64,000 nucleotides of DNA from Rhynchopus sp. YZ270_cl-10 (lineage: Eukaryota > Euglenozoa > Diplonemea > Diplonemida > Diplonemidae), in the NCBI GenBank assembly GCA_964035575.1, contig OZ037841.1, positions 1,054,001-1,118,000 of the forward strand, in the 5' to 3' direction. The notes below the pieces were generated by a model. It saw nothing but the letters and a program-made list of their open reading frames with translations, did no database searches and was not told the DNA's origin. Shown here in pieces: positions 52,543-63,034 of this stretch. Position numbers and translations under genes: made by a program. Every line of letters starts with the position of its first letter. The stretch's first letter is position 1.

Positions 52543-52959
52543 ATGGGTGCAAAGAAGCCTGAGGTTGAGGAGGAGATCGAGGAGATCCCTCCACGCAACC
52601 ACCGTGCCACTTTAGAAGGCGAGGAGAGTGCTCCACAAGCTGTTCCGAAGGAGGAGGACTTACCAGGGGTTCCTGTGCATGATGTACATGACACCCCTGC
52701 ACCTGGGCACTTACCACCTGGGCACCCTCTGCATGGTGTTCCTCTTCCTGTGCATGTTGCACCGCCACTGCACCATGTGCCAATGTTCTGCGACCCCTTG
52801 GCCGCCTACGGATTCGAAGGTTATGCACCCCCACCCGCACCTCTTTACCCCGGGTTTGGTGTGGATATGTTTCCTCCGCCGCTCTATGGGTGTGCCATCC
52901 CGCCCATGATGCACCCGGCCTTCCCTGTTCCAATGGAGGTGCATCCGGTATTGTTCTGA
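52543..52959 (+). CDS. Small Pro/His-rich protein, unknown
   Basis: 138 aa from ATG (MGAKKPEVEEEIEEIPP), stop TGA. The first quarter is acidic. The rest is rich in Pro, His and Val with a loose VPVHDVH / PPGHPLHGVPLPVHV pattern, and ends in aromatic Pro-rich segments (YAPPPAPLYPGFGVDMF). Likely disordered. The frame is open upstream to 52492 (poly-Pro), so an upstream exon is possible. No domain recognised. Confidence 0.5.
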   Translation: MGAKKPEVEEEIEEIPPRNHRATLEGEESAPQAVPKEEDLPGVPVHDVHDTPAPGHLPPGHPLHGVPLPVHVAPPLHHVPMFCDPLAAYGFEGYAPPPAPLYPGFGVDMFPPPLYGCAIPPMMHPAFPVPMEVHPVLF

Positions 52960-53767
52960 GTGTGATGGGATGCGGTCGTAGAAGCAAAAAAAAAGCAAAA
53001 TGGTAGTTTGATCCGTCGATGCCTTTTGAGATGTTTTATAGTAACGTCACATTGCAGGAGGAGTGGGAGGAACGCTTTGAGGAGTGTCTGGGGTGCATTT
53101 TTTTTTAGTATCTTCCAAGCATTGGCAAAGAGGAAATATAATTGGCGGGGTGCGTTGCCTGCGAATTGTTTTTTTTTTAAATCCAGGATCTGTTTTACCA
53201 TACACTCACATACAGCGAAAACCGCAATTTTGCGGAGCGAAAAAAGAAAAACGTTGTTTTTTTAAAATCCGGAAAAAAGGATGTTTTATCTTTTCAAGAA
53301 CAGTGCCTGCGTCTGGTGTACGGTGAGGCGTTTGTACTTTCAACGTCTTTTCTTTCAAGGACGTTTTTTTTTCTGACTGGATCATTGTTCTTGCTATCCC
53401 CACCGTCTCATTGCCTCGCATATTTGGGGTAAACCCAATAGCTTTTGGTTATGTGTGTGTGGTTCACGTTTTTAGTCTCAACATTTTAGCTTTGTTCTTA
53501 TTGTGTACCGCTGTCGATCAGCACGGAAAATTTTTTTTCAAAAAAAAAAAAATCTTACAAAGCTTGACTTCTTTTCTATATCAGCATAAAATTATTTTAC
53601 CGCAGTAATCGATAGTCAAGCATATAGCTGTGCCTTGTGGTGTATCCCAAGCATAGCGGGTGGCTGTTTTGCTATGCAAAAATAAAATGTTTCTTTTTTA
53701 AAACCTTAACTCATCCATCCTTTATGACAGTGAGACGGCATATATCAGATGCTTTCATCCGGATGGC

Positions 53768-53820
53768 TGGCATCGTGGGTCAGTCGGAGGTGTGTGCCTG
53801 CATCAATAACTACCATTTAT
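53768..53820 (+). repeat. Family D dispersed repeat
   Basis: Matches 23928-23978 (TGGCATCGTGGGTCAGTCGG ... CATCAATAACTACCATTT) with a TGTG insertion. Confidence 0.75.
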
Positions 53821-54115
53821 CATAAGCAAATTCCTTTTTGCATGTGTAGAGCGCACCGTTCATGTTTCATCTCCCAAAAACGATGCCATTACAGTAAAAT
53901 TTGTGTTCTCGTTTTTTTTATTCCTACGAAGCTTGCTTTAAAGGAGAAATAGTATTACCGGAGTACGGTCGCCAAATCATTCCTCAAACAGGAGGATTTT
54001 GTGCAATCAACGAAAACAGCTTTACTTACCCGATTCCTACTATTTTGAGTCTCTTCTGGTCAAAAGCTACACCCTTGTAGGGGGAGCACAAAGAGACCAG
54101 TCTTTTTTTCCTCAT

Positions 54116-54160
54116 GGTGACTAAGCGAGAGATTGCTTAGGATGTTATCAACTATTCTCT
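54116..54160 (+). repeat. Family B stem-loop repeat
   Basis: GGTGAC, perfect stem TAAGC/GCTTA, altered loop GAGAGATT, then GGATGTTATCAACTATTCT. The loop differs while the stem is kept. Confidence 0.65.
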
Positions 54161-54489
54161 TCGACTGTTTCAATACACTCGTTTTGTCGAAAAAAAAAAT
54201 ACCCCCCCCCCCACCATCCCCTTACCACCTTGCTGTATGACTTCCCTCTGTTCGCTTTTCTCTATCCCCACCCAGATTGTATACCTTCGTTATATAAAGT
54301 GTATTATCCGATGCGGGTTTTTATGCCCTTCGTGGGTGATTTCCCCCATTTTCCCCCTTCTTTTCTAAACTGCTGAAGCTAAAGTACTGGAGGAAAAAAA
54401 AAAAAAGGATTTTTTTTTTTGTCATTTCATAGTTTTTCACTCAAATATTCTGGCAGTTCTACTACGCACACAAAAAAAACAAACAAACC

Positions 54490-55134
54490 ATGTCTCTCTG
54501 CTGTGACTATGATGTTCTGCTGAAGGTGATTGTGATTGGCGACTCTGGTGTAGGCAAGTCGTGTCTGCTGCACCGTTACACAGAGGACATCTACGAGCCC
54601 TACTACATCGCAACGATTGGTGTCGACTTTAAGGTCGACACCTTCGAACGTCAAGGCAAGATCGTCAAGCTTCAGCTCTGGGACACTGCAGGGCAGGAGC
54701 GTTTCCGCACCATTATCACCACATACTACCGGTCGGCGCATGGCGTGATGCTGTGCTACGATGTGACGGACCGTGAGACCTTCACACACCTGCAGCGTTG
54801 GGTGAAGGAGGTGGAGGAGTATGCGAGGGACAACATCCCCTTTGTGCTTGTGGGGTTGAAGGCGGATCTGCCTAAGGTTGTTTCGACTGAGGAGGCCGCA
54901 GAGTTTGCGGATATGCACAACATGAAGCACATTGAGGTGAGCTCACTGAACGGATCGCATGTGAGAAGTGCGGTGACGCTTGCTGTGGATGAAGCGCTCT
55001 CTTTGCGCTGTGAAGACATCGAGTTGGAGACAGAAGAGCGCAAAAGGGCGCTCAGAATCCAGCAGGCGCGAAGCCTCCCCGCACCCAAGCGCATGTCATG
55101 CATTCAAAGAATGAAAGGCGTGTTGGGGCTGTGA
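54490..55134 (+). CDS. Rab-like small GTPase, paralogue 1
   Basis: 214 aa, single exon. Rab1/8/10-like core: GDSGVGKSC (G1), a conserved Thr in YIATIGVDFK (G2), WDTAGQERFRTI (G3), SSLNGS at the G5 position. G4 is LKAD instead of NKxD, and the usual SAK of G5 is replaced. The C-terminus is ALRIQQARSLPAPKRMSCIQ then RMKGVLGL, with no CC, CxC or CaaX, so it cannot be geranylgeranylated in the usual way. Shares 62 identical consecutive nucleotides (54520-54581) with the two downstream paralogues. Membrane target unknown. Confidence 0.92.
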   Translation: MSLCCDYDVLLKVIVIGDSGVGKSCLLHRYTEDIYEPYYIATIGVDFKVDTFERQGKIVKLQLWDTAGQERFRTIITTYYRSAHGVMLCYDVTDRETFTHLQRWVKEVEEYARDNIPFVLVGLKADLPKVVSTEEAAEFADMHNMKHIEVSSLNGSHVRSAVTLAVDEALSLRCEDIELETEERKRALRIQQARSLPAPKRMSCIQRMKGVLGL

Positions 55135-56088
55135 AATTTATTCCGATATCCCACGCCAAGTTCCAGGCCCATCTACCCCCCTGGAATCTGTGGTGTTGTT
55201 GACATGTTATTATTTTAGTATTTTGTTGCCCGATTTTACAACGAGAAGAAAGGTGGCAACGGAAGTGGTTGCATATCTGTGAGGTTGTTGTGAATTGTAG
55301 GTAACTTCTTGTGTTTTTCTGAAAATGTTTATGTGCCTTCCAGGGTTTGTAATATTTTTTCAAGATTTGTTTTCCTTTTTTTTTGTTGCTTTTCCTCTGT
55401 TTCCCCCGTTTAACAAAAACCCCCCCCTCTTTCTCACAGAGTTTGCTTGTTTTTTTCTGAAGCGTTCGCTCTAGCCAATTCGCTACAGGAAAAAGAAAAA
55501 AAGTGTTGTTCGAGTACAGAAACGTTATTCCTTACCTAGGTGTAAAAGTGATGGTCAATTACAACACAAAAAAAGAGTGTCTTAATATTGTTCATATCGT
55601 AATGTCATTACATTGCCTTGAGAGTCTTAAGCGTTTCTGTACTCCGCTTGGTGGACCTTCTGTAGCTGTGCAGAAGAGGGGTTCAGAGGAGTTCCGCACA
55701 TTTTTTCTCTTTATCGTGCTCGAAAAGTTTAGGTACCTTTAGTGCACCGTATTATACCTTCTATTCAGTAGAATAGTTAGTATATGAAACGATCTACATC
55801 GTGCTGGAGACGACGCTGATGGACAAAAATGGACAAAACTCCATTCGATTGAAAATATTATCGTCATCTTTATCGTGCTCTTTAGGTTTCGATAACCCGC
55901 AGACAACCAGTCTATTGTTATTCATTCACAGGTGTCCGGTAAGGTGTTTCCACCTTCAGCCTTTCCTTTAGTCCTAGGTGTTCTGCTCCCCTCACTCTTC
56001 CCCGACTCTCTATGATCACACAAACCAATCAGGGTGCTTTTTTTTTGTTTTTGTATCGTGTAGTGCACGAAAGCTAAGACAGTACACT
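55135..56088. other. Intergenic between Rab-like genes 1 and 2
   Basis: AT-rich; a partial family A motif (GGTTTCGATAACCCGC, about 55885-55900). No gene seen. Confidence 0.5.
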
Positions 56089-56727
56089 ATGTCCCCACGG
56101 AGCACTGACTATGACGTTCTTCTGAAGGTGATTGTGATTGGCGACTCTGGTGTAGGCAAGTCGTGTCTGCTGCACCGTTACACAGAGGATGCATTTGACC
56201 CTTTGTACATCGCAACGATTGGTGTCGACTTCAAGGTCGACACCTTCGAACGTCAAGGAAAAGTTGTCAAACTTCAGCTCTGGGACACTGCAGGGCAGGA
56301 GCGTTTCCGCACCATCGCTACGACATACTACAGGACAGCGCATTGTGTGATGCTGTGCTACGATGTGACGGACCGTGAGACCTTCACACACCTGCAGCGC
56401 TGGGTGAAGGAGGTGGAGGAGTATGCGAGGGACAACATCCCCTTTGTGCTTGTGGGGTTGAAGGCTGATTTACCTAAGCTGGTTTCGACTGAGGAGGCCG
56501 CAGAGTTTGCTCAGGCACGTGGCTTCAAACATATTGAAGTGAGTTCGAAGGAAGGGTCCGAAGTGCGGGAAGCTGTGAACCTTGCTGTAGACCAGGCTCT
56601 CAGCCTGCGCCCAGAGGACATTGCAATGGAGACCGAGGAGAGGAAGAAGCGTCTCTTTATCGACGGCGATGCCTCGACCGTCAGAGTTTCCTGTCTCAGC
56701 CGTTTCAAAAGGTTTCTTGGTATCTAG
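56089..56727 (+). CDS. Rab-like small GTPase, paralogue 2
   Basis: 212 aa from ATG (MSPRSTDYDVLLKVIVIG). G1 GDSGVGKSC, G2 in YIATIGVDFK, G3 WDTAGQERFRTI, G4 LKAD, G5-like SSKEGS. The end is STVRVSCLSRFKRFLGI with one Cys, ten residues before the end, and no prenylation motif. The hydrophobic/basic tail may form an amphipathic helix. Very close to paralogue 1 in residues about 9-140, diverging in the C-terminal variable region. The frame is open upstream of the ATG, but the start chosen aligns with the other paralogues. Confidence 0.92.
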   Translation: MSPRSTDYDVLLKVIVIGDSGVGKSCLLHRYTEDAFDPLYIATIGVDFKVDTFERQGKVVKLQLWDTAGQERFRTIATTYYRTAHCVMLCYDVTDRETFTHLQRWVKEVEEYARDNIPFVLVGLKADLPKLVSTEEAAEFAQARGFKHIEVSSKEGSEVREAVNLAVDQALSLRPEDIAMETEERKKRLFIDGDASTVRVSCLSRFKRFLGI

Positions 56728-57092
56728 GAATACTATTTGTCCGAACTGACCAGAGAAAGTGGAAAAATATTAAAAAAGCAAGCGTGTGTGGTGAATTCTG
56801 TGGGTCTGTGGGGCAGTTTTTTAGGTTTTCTTCTGTTGCTGCAGTGTTTGTTATGTTCTCTATTGCGTGGAAGGCTTGTCGTCATTGGGTGATTGTGCTA
56901 GCTTTTCCCTCCATTCTGTCAGAGAATGTGTGTATGAGAGGTACATTCATCTCTCGAATTCTCTATTTTTTTCCCCCCAGCATTCTCCCTCGTTTCTTTA
57001 TGTACCCCTTTCGTTGTCTATCCTAGTGGGTGTGTCTTGATTATTTTCTTATTTTCTATAGTATTAGGTGTTGCAGGGAAGCTTGGTTGTGT
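56728..57092. other. Intergenic after Rab-like gene 2
   Basis: AT-rich; weak family C motif at about 56925-56970 (TGTGTATGAGAGGTACATTC ATCTCTCG). No gene seen. Confidence 0.45.
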
Positions 57093-57727
57093 AATTGGGT
57101 CAGCTGACCCACTTCCTTAAAAAAAAAGAAAAAATTGGTCAGCCAAAAACATTTTCAAAAAAACCAAAGCTAGGGCCCTATTGCAGGCAAAGAAAAGGAA
57201 AAAAAAACAACGAACAAAATAATAAAAAAGGATTCAATCCCATCCTGCCTATGGCAAAAAACGTTATATTTTTGTGACATCTGTTGTATTGTTTTTTCGT
57301 GATTTTTTCGTGATTTTTGAGATCATTTTTGTTTTGTTTTGTTTTTTTTTTTTTGACGCTTGCCCCGAGTGTAGTCCATTGCTGGAAACTTTTTGTTTTG
57401 TCTTGGAAACTTCAGTTTTTACTCAGTATGTAAACAGCAAAATGCATTTCTAAGATAGCTTTTCTTGCAATGTGCAAACGTTTAGAGTATATTTGTTGTA
57501 AGGGTGTGGGAAGGGGGGGGAATGTCAGTCGTTTTTAAAAAAAGGTGCCAGACTAGTGTTCCCATTATCTCATTTCAGCCATACTCTTGAGGGAGGTGTG
57601 CCATCCGTCCCTATCCTGAAATTAGGGCAACATTAAGTGTTGGTACATGGGATTCTGTTTTTTGATTGCGTCCATCACTTTTTCGTTTTTTTTTTTGCCT
57701 TCCCAAAGTGGGTCAGCTTACCCAATT
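57093..57727. mobile_element. Putative MITE with 22-bp terminal inverted repeats
   Basis: Left end 57093-57114 reads AATTGGGTCAGCTGACCCAC then TT. The right end 57706-57727 is its reverse complement with one mismatch. The 635-bp interior is AT-rich with poly-A/T runs and no coding capacity. The left terminal repeat is itself palindromic (TGGGTCAGCTGACCCA). Confidence 0.55.
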
Positions 57728-57961
57728 TTTTTCCCGGGAGATCCTCCCCTTGAGTCAAAGAAAAGAAAAATCACTGTTTTTATACTGCTGGGGTATGGAA
57801 CTATGGCGTCAAACTTCCCTGCAGAAAAAACTCACTCTACGAACTTTGTGGAAAGTGGAGATTGCACAGGCTGTGGCAACGCAACCGAGGCAACTACACT
57901 ACTCCCAACAATTTATCAAAAAAGATCATCGCTCGTCTGCGGCGACGTAAAAGTGTTGAGC

Positions 57962-58070
57962 ATAGTGAAGCACACTGTAGGGTAGCCACACTAATACAAC
58001 CAAGCTTTCAAAAAAGAACAAAAGGTATAGTGAAGCTCATCCTGGGGTATCTACACTAATACAACCAAGT
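57962..58070 (+). repeat. Two tandem family F copies
   Basis: ATAGTGAAGC ... CACACTAATACAACCAAG and ATAGTGAAGC ... CTACACTAATACAACCAAG, separated by an A-rich spacer. Related to 42785-42830. Confidence 0.7.
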
Positions 58071-58639
58071 TTTTTTTAAAGAGTTTGTTTTGTTCTTTTC
58101 TCAAATTTCGTTTTTTTTTTTTTTCTCTTCTCTCTTGCCGCTCGGTGCAATACGCGGTGCACCATTTGTGCTTTACTTTTCGTGTATTTTTTAGAAGACA
58201 TGCGCATGAGGCACATTCATCTTCCAAAAATATTTTTTTTCCAACCCCAACCCCAACACCCCCCCAGCCCCTTTTTTCTGTACCAACAATTTTCTAATCT
58301 TCAACAGTCCTGAAGTCTCATTTTGTCACTCTCTTTGGGGATTTGCGGCGTCGTGCATCCCCAGAAAAAAGTTTCAAAAAGGCCCCTGAGTACATCAGCA
58401 CCTCTTTGGGGGTCCGATGTGTCCATACAACCAAAGGTGGGGCACATTCCCATGACACCCCTCTCGTTCCATTTTTGCTTCGCTTTGCATTTTTCAGCCC
58501 ATTTTTCCTCCCTCCGTGAGTTCGAGGCAAAAAGAGCCGTTGAAAATGTGTGCACCAATCTCCCTTCTCTCCCCCCTACCTCCTAAAGTGCAAGAAACCA
58601 AGAAAAGAAAAAGAAAATACATTTTTTTTCCGTTTATTA

Positions 58640-58682
58640 GGTGACCAAGCACGAGAGGTTTATATTGTTAGTACAATTTTTT
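58640..58682 (+). repeat. Family B stem-loop repeat, divergent
   Basis: GGTGAC, stem CAAGC/GTTTA (weakened), loop ACGAGAG, then TATTGTTAGTACAATTTTTT. Confidence 0.55.
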
Positions 58683-59747
58683 AAGGTACCCACCTTCATC
58701 CCTTTTTACTTACCCTTTTTTGGAAAGCTTTGGCAATGAAGAAAAAAGGGGGCGAGGTGAGGTCTCTCTTATAGTTCATGCAGAGGAAATGTGGTTGTTG
58801 CCATGAGCTTTCATCCATTTTTGGTTTGGGATATTCTATTGCCCTCTCTTCACGTTGTTCTTGTGTGAGCAGGGGGTACAAGGGGTAATGTGTTTGGAAT
58901 CAACATTAGGGCAACTCCTGTAGTGGAATGTTGTCTGGTTTGTTAACCAGCGCAGTATTGTGTCCTCTCATAGTGGCAAGTGCTTCAAAAAACGTTTTTC
59001 TGTTCCAAAACGAAGTTCTGCACCACTCAAGGAAGTGGGGGCTGGACAGTTCCCCCGTGTTGTCTGGGTTTGACAAAAATTTTTCCTATATTATTTTGTA
59101 AAGAAGACAAAAGAAGGTGTTGAAAGTGACCGCAAATATGTATTGTATCACCTATCTCGGATAGGGGTGCATGCATCGAAAACGGACCCCTACGTTGAAA
59201 GTGACCGCAAACAGATTGGATAATATTTTCAAAAATATAGTGGATCACATCTTCGAGTGTTTATACGGATACAGTCAAATTATTCAAATGTTTTGCGGTG
59301 AAGGTTGTTTTTTAGTATCGAAAAAGATAATAATATTCAACAGAAAAAAAGTCAGGTTCGTGCCTCGTGAGTCCCAAAAAGCACCGAACGGTCAAAATAG
59401 CGGGGATCAGGAACACCAACGTTAATCTATTCGTTTTACCAAAAATGCTTCCCCCCCCTCCCCCTCCTTCCTCCCATCCTTCTCACCATCCCCTTCTTCG
59501 TTATATCGTTCAGCTAGCTTATACGAACTAGCCCTCTTCATTTGTTTCTACCATTTAGCACCTCCCCCACACCCGCCAAAAAAAAACAAAAGAGAATATT
59601 TCAGTGTGTCCATATAGCCCATTTGGGTTTTCAAAAAAATAGGGGTTCTATTCTAAAAATTCTTAAAAATTCTTAAAATGAACTGCACGGCACCACCCCA
59701 CATCACACCCAGGTTAACTTCTTTCCCCCACACAAAAAGCCTTAACA

Positions 59748-60398
59748 ATGTCTGTGAGAACTGGGAGTGAATACGATGTTCTTCTGAAGGTGATTGTGAT
59801 TGGCGACTCTGGTGTAGGCAAGTCGTGTCTGCTGCACCGTTACACTTCTGACGACTTTGACCCCAGCTACATCGCAACGATTGGTGTCGACTTTAAGATC
59901 GACACCTTCGAACGCCAGGGCAAAGTTGTCAAACTTCAGCTCTGGGACACTGCAGGGCAGGAGCGTTTCCGCACCATCGCTGCTGCGTACTACCGGTCGG
60001 CACATTGTGTGATGCTGTGCTACGATGTGACGGACCGTGAGACCTTCACACACCTGCAGCGTTGGATGAAGGAGGTGGAGGAGAACGCTAGGGACAACAT
60101 CCCCTTTGTGCTTGTGGGGTTGAAGGCGGATCTGCCGAAGGTTGTTTCTAGTGAGGAGGCGGCAGAGTTTGCGGATGTCTATGGCATGAAGCACATCGAG
60201 GCTAGCTCGAAGCAGGGATCGCATGTGAGAGATACGGTGACGCTTGCAGTGGATGAAGCGCTTGCCAGCAAGTCGGAAACAATTGCGATCGAAATGGAGG
60301 AACGCAAAAAGCGCCACCACCTTCACCAGGCCAAAGACATCAACAGCCCCAACCGTATGACCTGCCTGCAGCGTTTCGGGAAAATGTTTGGTATCTGA
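59748..60398 (+). CDS. Rab-like small GTPase, paralogue 3
   Basis: 216 aa (MSVRTGSEYDVLLKVIVIG). Same G1, G2 and G3 motifs as paralogues 1 and 2, G4 LKAD, G5-like SSKQGS. C-terminus SPNRMTCLQRFGKMFGI: single Cys, no prenylation motif, and the same C(L/I)xR(F/M)xxxxG(I/L) pattern as the others. Separated from paralogue 2 by 3 kb of repeats. The shared block 59784-59845 is identical in DNA to the other two. Confidence 0.92.
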   Translation: MSVRTGSEYDVLLKVIVIGDSGVGKSCLLHRYTSDDFDPSYIATIGVDFKIDTFERQGKVVKLQLWDTAGQERFRTIAAAYYRSAHCVMLCYDVTDRETFTHLQRWMKEVEENARDNIPFVLVGLKADLPKVVSSEEAAEFADVYGMKHIEASSKQGSHVRDTVTLAVDEALASKSETIAIEMEERKKRHHLHQAKDINSPNRMTCLQRFGKMFGI

Positions 60399-61447
60399 GC
60401 AAATGAAATCAATTCATGAGATGTATATTAGCAGTATTGTTCCTCGTTGCACAGACGCTTAGGTCAATAAGGGAAGACACAAAGAAGTCATTCTTTTTTT
60501 TTTTGCGACGAACCGAAAAAAAAGTACGCACAATTATATTCTACCCACCCTCCCCCTTGACTGTGTGACCAACCTATCTTTCACAGCTCAAAAAACTCTT
60601 CTTTTGTTGCCCTCTACGCACGCATTTGCATTTTTTTGCCATATTTTTTTTTTGGCATCCCCCAGAGAGATTAGTATCAATTCTTACTTATGTTCTTTCT
60701 GTATTTTGCCTGCTTCTTAGGGGTGTTTTTTTGCGCCATCAAATTTAGGTGTATTTGCTGTGTCTTTTTCTTGCGTACCCCCATTTCCCTCAGAGATTTT
60801 TTTGTTTTAAATTTTGGGGGGAGGCAAATAAAGAGCAAGTTGTGCTTCACTTTATGTGTGCATATCTGTCTTTTTATCCTAACATCCTTTTCCCCATTTT
60901 TTGGTCGCGCAAAGCTGCATCCTCTAGCAAGATAGGATTAACCACTTTCCCCCGTTTCTCTCCCTTCAATAGAATTTAGTCGATCTATACTGCGGGTCAC
61001 TTTTCTTTCTATTTGCTGTGGAATATCCTTATCCCTTTTTCCTTAAAGGTGACCAAGGCACCGTGAGGGTCATCTTATAAACCTTTTTTCTCCTTCTTGC
61101 TTTACCTAACCAATGCAACCTTGCGCTATCTATAAAACCCCTTTACCCATAGAACGGTAAAACAAAAGAGACGATCATTTTTACACTTTTCGTTTGCAAA
61201 AATAGGGGGTGAAATAGACAGACACTCAGCTTCTTGAAAGAGGTAAACCACTCAGAGTGTAAAAATATGCAATATTTTTTCATCTCGACTCTGATAATTT
61301 CTCCCCTTTTTGAAAAAAAAAAATCCCCCAAAAAAATCCCTCAGGTCTTTTGTCCCCCCCCACCCCCCTCTAACCCCCACGGGGAATAACCCTTTTACAC
61401 ATCCTCTTTTTCACACCATTTTTTTCCTCTTATTTTTTATGTAAAAT
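60399..61447. other. Intergenic
   Basis: AT-rich with poly-T runs; family B copy at 61048-61092 (GGTGACCAAGGCACCGTGAG, then GGTCATCTTATAAACC). No gene seen. Confidence 0.55.
61048..61092 (+). repeat. Family B stem-loop repeat, divergent
   Basis: GGTGAC head and TCATCTTATAAACC tail kept; the stem is altered and imperfect. Confidence 0.55.
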
Positions 61448-63034
61448 ATGCGGTTTGCGGCAGTCTCGACTGGGGTTGTGAGTTGTGTTGCGTTGCAGCT
61501 TTTAGCCCAAGCCTTTCTTGTTACGGTCCGCCCTGAAGACAGCACCACACCACCACCACCACCACCGGACAGTACAGAACAGAGCGACAACTCGAACTCA
61601 GGGTCACAGACGGTGTTATCTGTTGAGGAAGGGCCTGAAGCTGATGTACGACACAAAGAATTTCTCATGACGAAGTGTTGTTTCACCCCGCCGTGCAGGT
61701 TGGAAGAACAGTTCGACCGTTGGTGTGGCGACTCCAACGCGTCGTGCCGGGTGTTCCCCAGCTACCAAACCTGCCCGACCTACAAAGGGTGTCTTCCACG
61801 CTGGCTGACCCCCTCGCCTGGAAACGCATCTTCACAGGGGACCCTCCCGCTGTCCAGGGTAGCGCAGTGTTTGGCGTCGTTCGTTCACTTCGCAGAACCA
61901 TCCTCATCAGGGTACAGCAGGCTGCCCCTCCCCAAGGACGTTGTACCCCATTTAAAACCACTACAGTTTTTGAAAAAGCCAGTAGAATTGGGGATAACTG
62001 ATTTTCCAATCGCAATGTCACGGACCAAACATATGTGTCGTAGACCGTGTAACAGTGCGTGGAAGTGTCAGGGAAAGAGGAAGCGAGGGTCGTATGCTTT
62101 GGACCCATGCTGGAAGAATTTCTATAGAACGGGAAAGCATTATCCGGTGAAAAGACATAAGTCGCGAATGGCAGTGTGGGCTCCACCGGTGATGGATCAG
62201 ATCAGTCAGTTGGTTGGCAAGAAGCATGGCTACGACCCTAAGCTGCATGCCGCGATTCGACAGTCTCTCGACAAAAAACCGAGTTTGGTCATTGACGTTG
62301 GGTCGAACCTCGGAGTGGTGTCCCTCTTTGCGACGCATATGGGCCATCGTGTTGTTGCGTTTGACCCAACACCGTGGACCAGACATAAACTGCATCTTTC
62401 GCTTTGGATGAATAATTTGACGAACACCGTCACCGTAGTTCCAGCTGGGGTAGGTTCTAAGAGCGCTGTGGCGCATCTCGCGATGGTGCCAGGGAATCTC
62501 GGTGGTAATCAGATTGTTCGCGACAAAAAAAAGCTGGATAAAATTACGCGAAACGAAACCGGGCAGGGCAAGCCCGACCAAAAGGGGATCATTCCGGTCC
62601 AGATCGTTACCCTGGATGAATCGCTTGCGGAGGAGAAGGATATCATTTTCATTAAGATTGATGTGGAGGGGAATGAGATTGAGGTGATTCGCGGGGCGTT
62701 GAAGACGTTGGAGAAGCATCGGCCGGCGATGATAATCGAGACCTGTTTTTGGTGTCAACCTGAAGTCCTTTTCACGCTACTCCAAAAGGCGCATTACGTC
62801 TGCGGAAGCGAAGACAAAGTGGTTGACAGAAAGCTCACCCCCATAGCAGGACACTGGAAGTGGGACGTCCTACCTGTCCTCCAGCCTAAACACCGCAGCC
62901 AACTTCGTCCAAACGTAATATGCATTTACGACAAAGCTGCAGCAGCGCTCCCCTTCGACACCGACCTCGATCATTCTCCAGAAATGAAAACCTTCCTCAA
63001 GCAGTGGCATGCGTACAACGTTGAGACAGATTGA
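61448..63034 (+). CDS. Membrane-anchored FkbM-family methyltransferase
   Basis: 528 aa, single exon, TGA. An N-terminal hydrophobic segment (residues about 5-26, VVSCVALQLLAQAFLVTV) acts as a signal anchor or signal peptide, so the catalytic part would face the secretory lumen. A Pro/Ser stem and a Cys-rich region with sequons (NAS) follow. From about residue 277 the SAM-dependent FkbM fold is visible: VIDVGSNLGVVSLFATHMG (SAM-binding motif I), VVAFDPTPW, VTLDESL, FIKIDVEGNEIEVIRGAL (about 401) and AMIIETCFW. FkbM enzymes O-methylate sugars or small molecules; a role on secreted glycans is inferred from topology. Confidence 0.88.
   Translation: MRFAAVSTGVVSCVALQLLAQAFLVTVRPEDSTTPPPPPPDSTEQSDNSNSGSQTVLSVEEGPEADVRHKEFLMTKCCFTPPCRLEEQFDRWCGDSNASCRVFPSYQTCPTYKGCLPRWLTPSPGNASSQGTLPLSRVAQCLASFVHFAEPSSSGYSRLPLPKDVVPHLKPLQFLKKPVELGITDFPIAMSRTKHMCRRPCNSAWKCQGKRKRGSYALDPCWKNFYRTGKHYPVKRHKSRMAVWAPPVMDQISQLVGKKHGYDPKLHAAIRQSLDKKPSLVIDVGSNLGVVSLFATHMGHRVVAFDPTPWTRHKLHLSLWMNNLTNTVTVVPAGVGSKSAVAHLAMVPGNLGGNQIVRDKKKLDKITRNETGQGKPDQKGIIPVQIVTLDESLAEEKDIIFIKIDVEGNEIEVIRGALKTLEKHRPAMIIETCFWCQPEVLFTLLQKAHYVCGSEDKVVDRKLTPIAGHWKWDVLPVLQPKHRSQLRPNVICIYDKAAAALPFDTDLDHSPEMKTFLKQWHAYNVETD

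Larger units (their letters stand above)
52960..54489. other. Intergenic with several repeat families
   Basis: Divergent family A (53302-53338), family D (53768-53820), a weak family C-like motif (about 53842-53880) and family B (54116-54160). AT-rich otherwise; no gene seen. Confidence 0.6.
57728..59747. other. Intergenic upstream of Rab-like gene 3
   Basis: Tandem family F copies (57962-58005, 58026-58070), family C at 58198-58242, family B at 58640-58682, and a direct repeat GTTGAAAGTGACCGCAAA at 59119-59136 and about 59194-59211. No gene seen. Confidence 0.55.
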
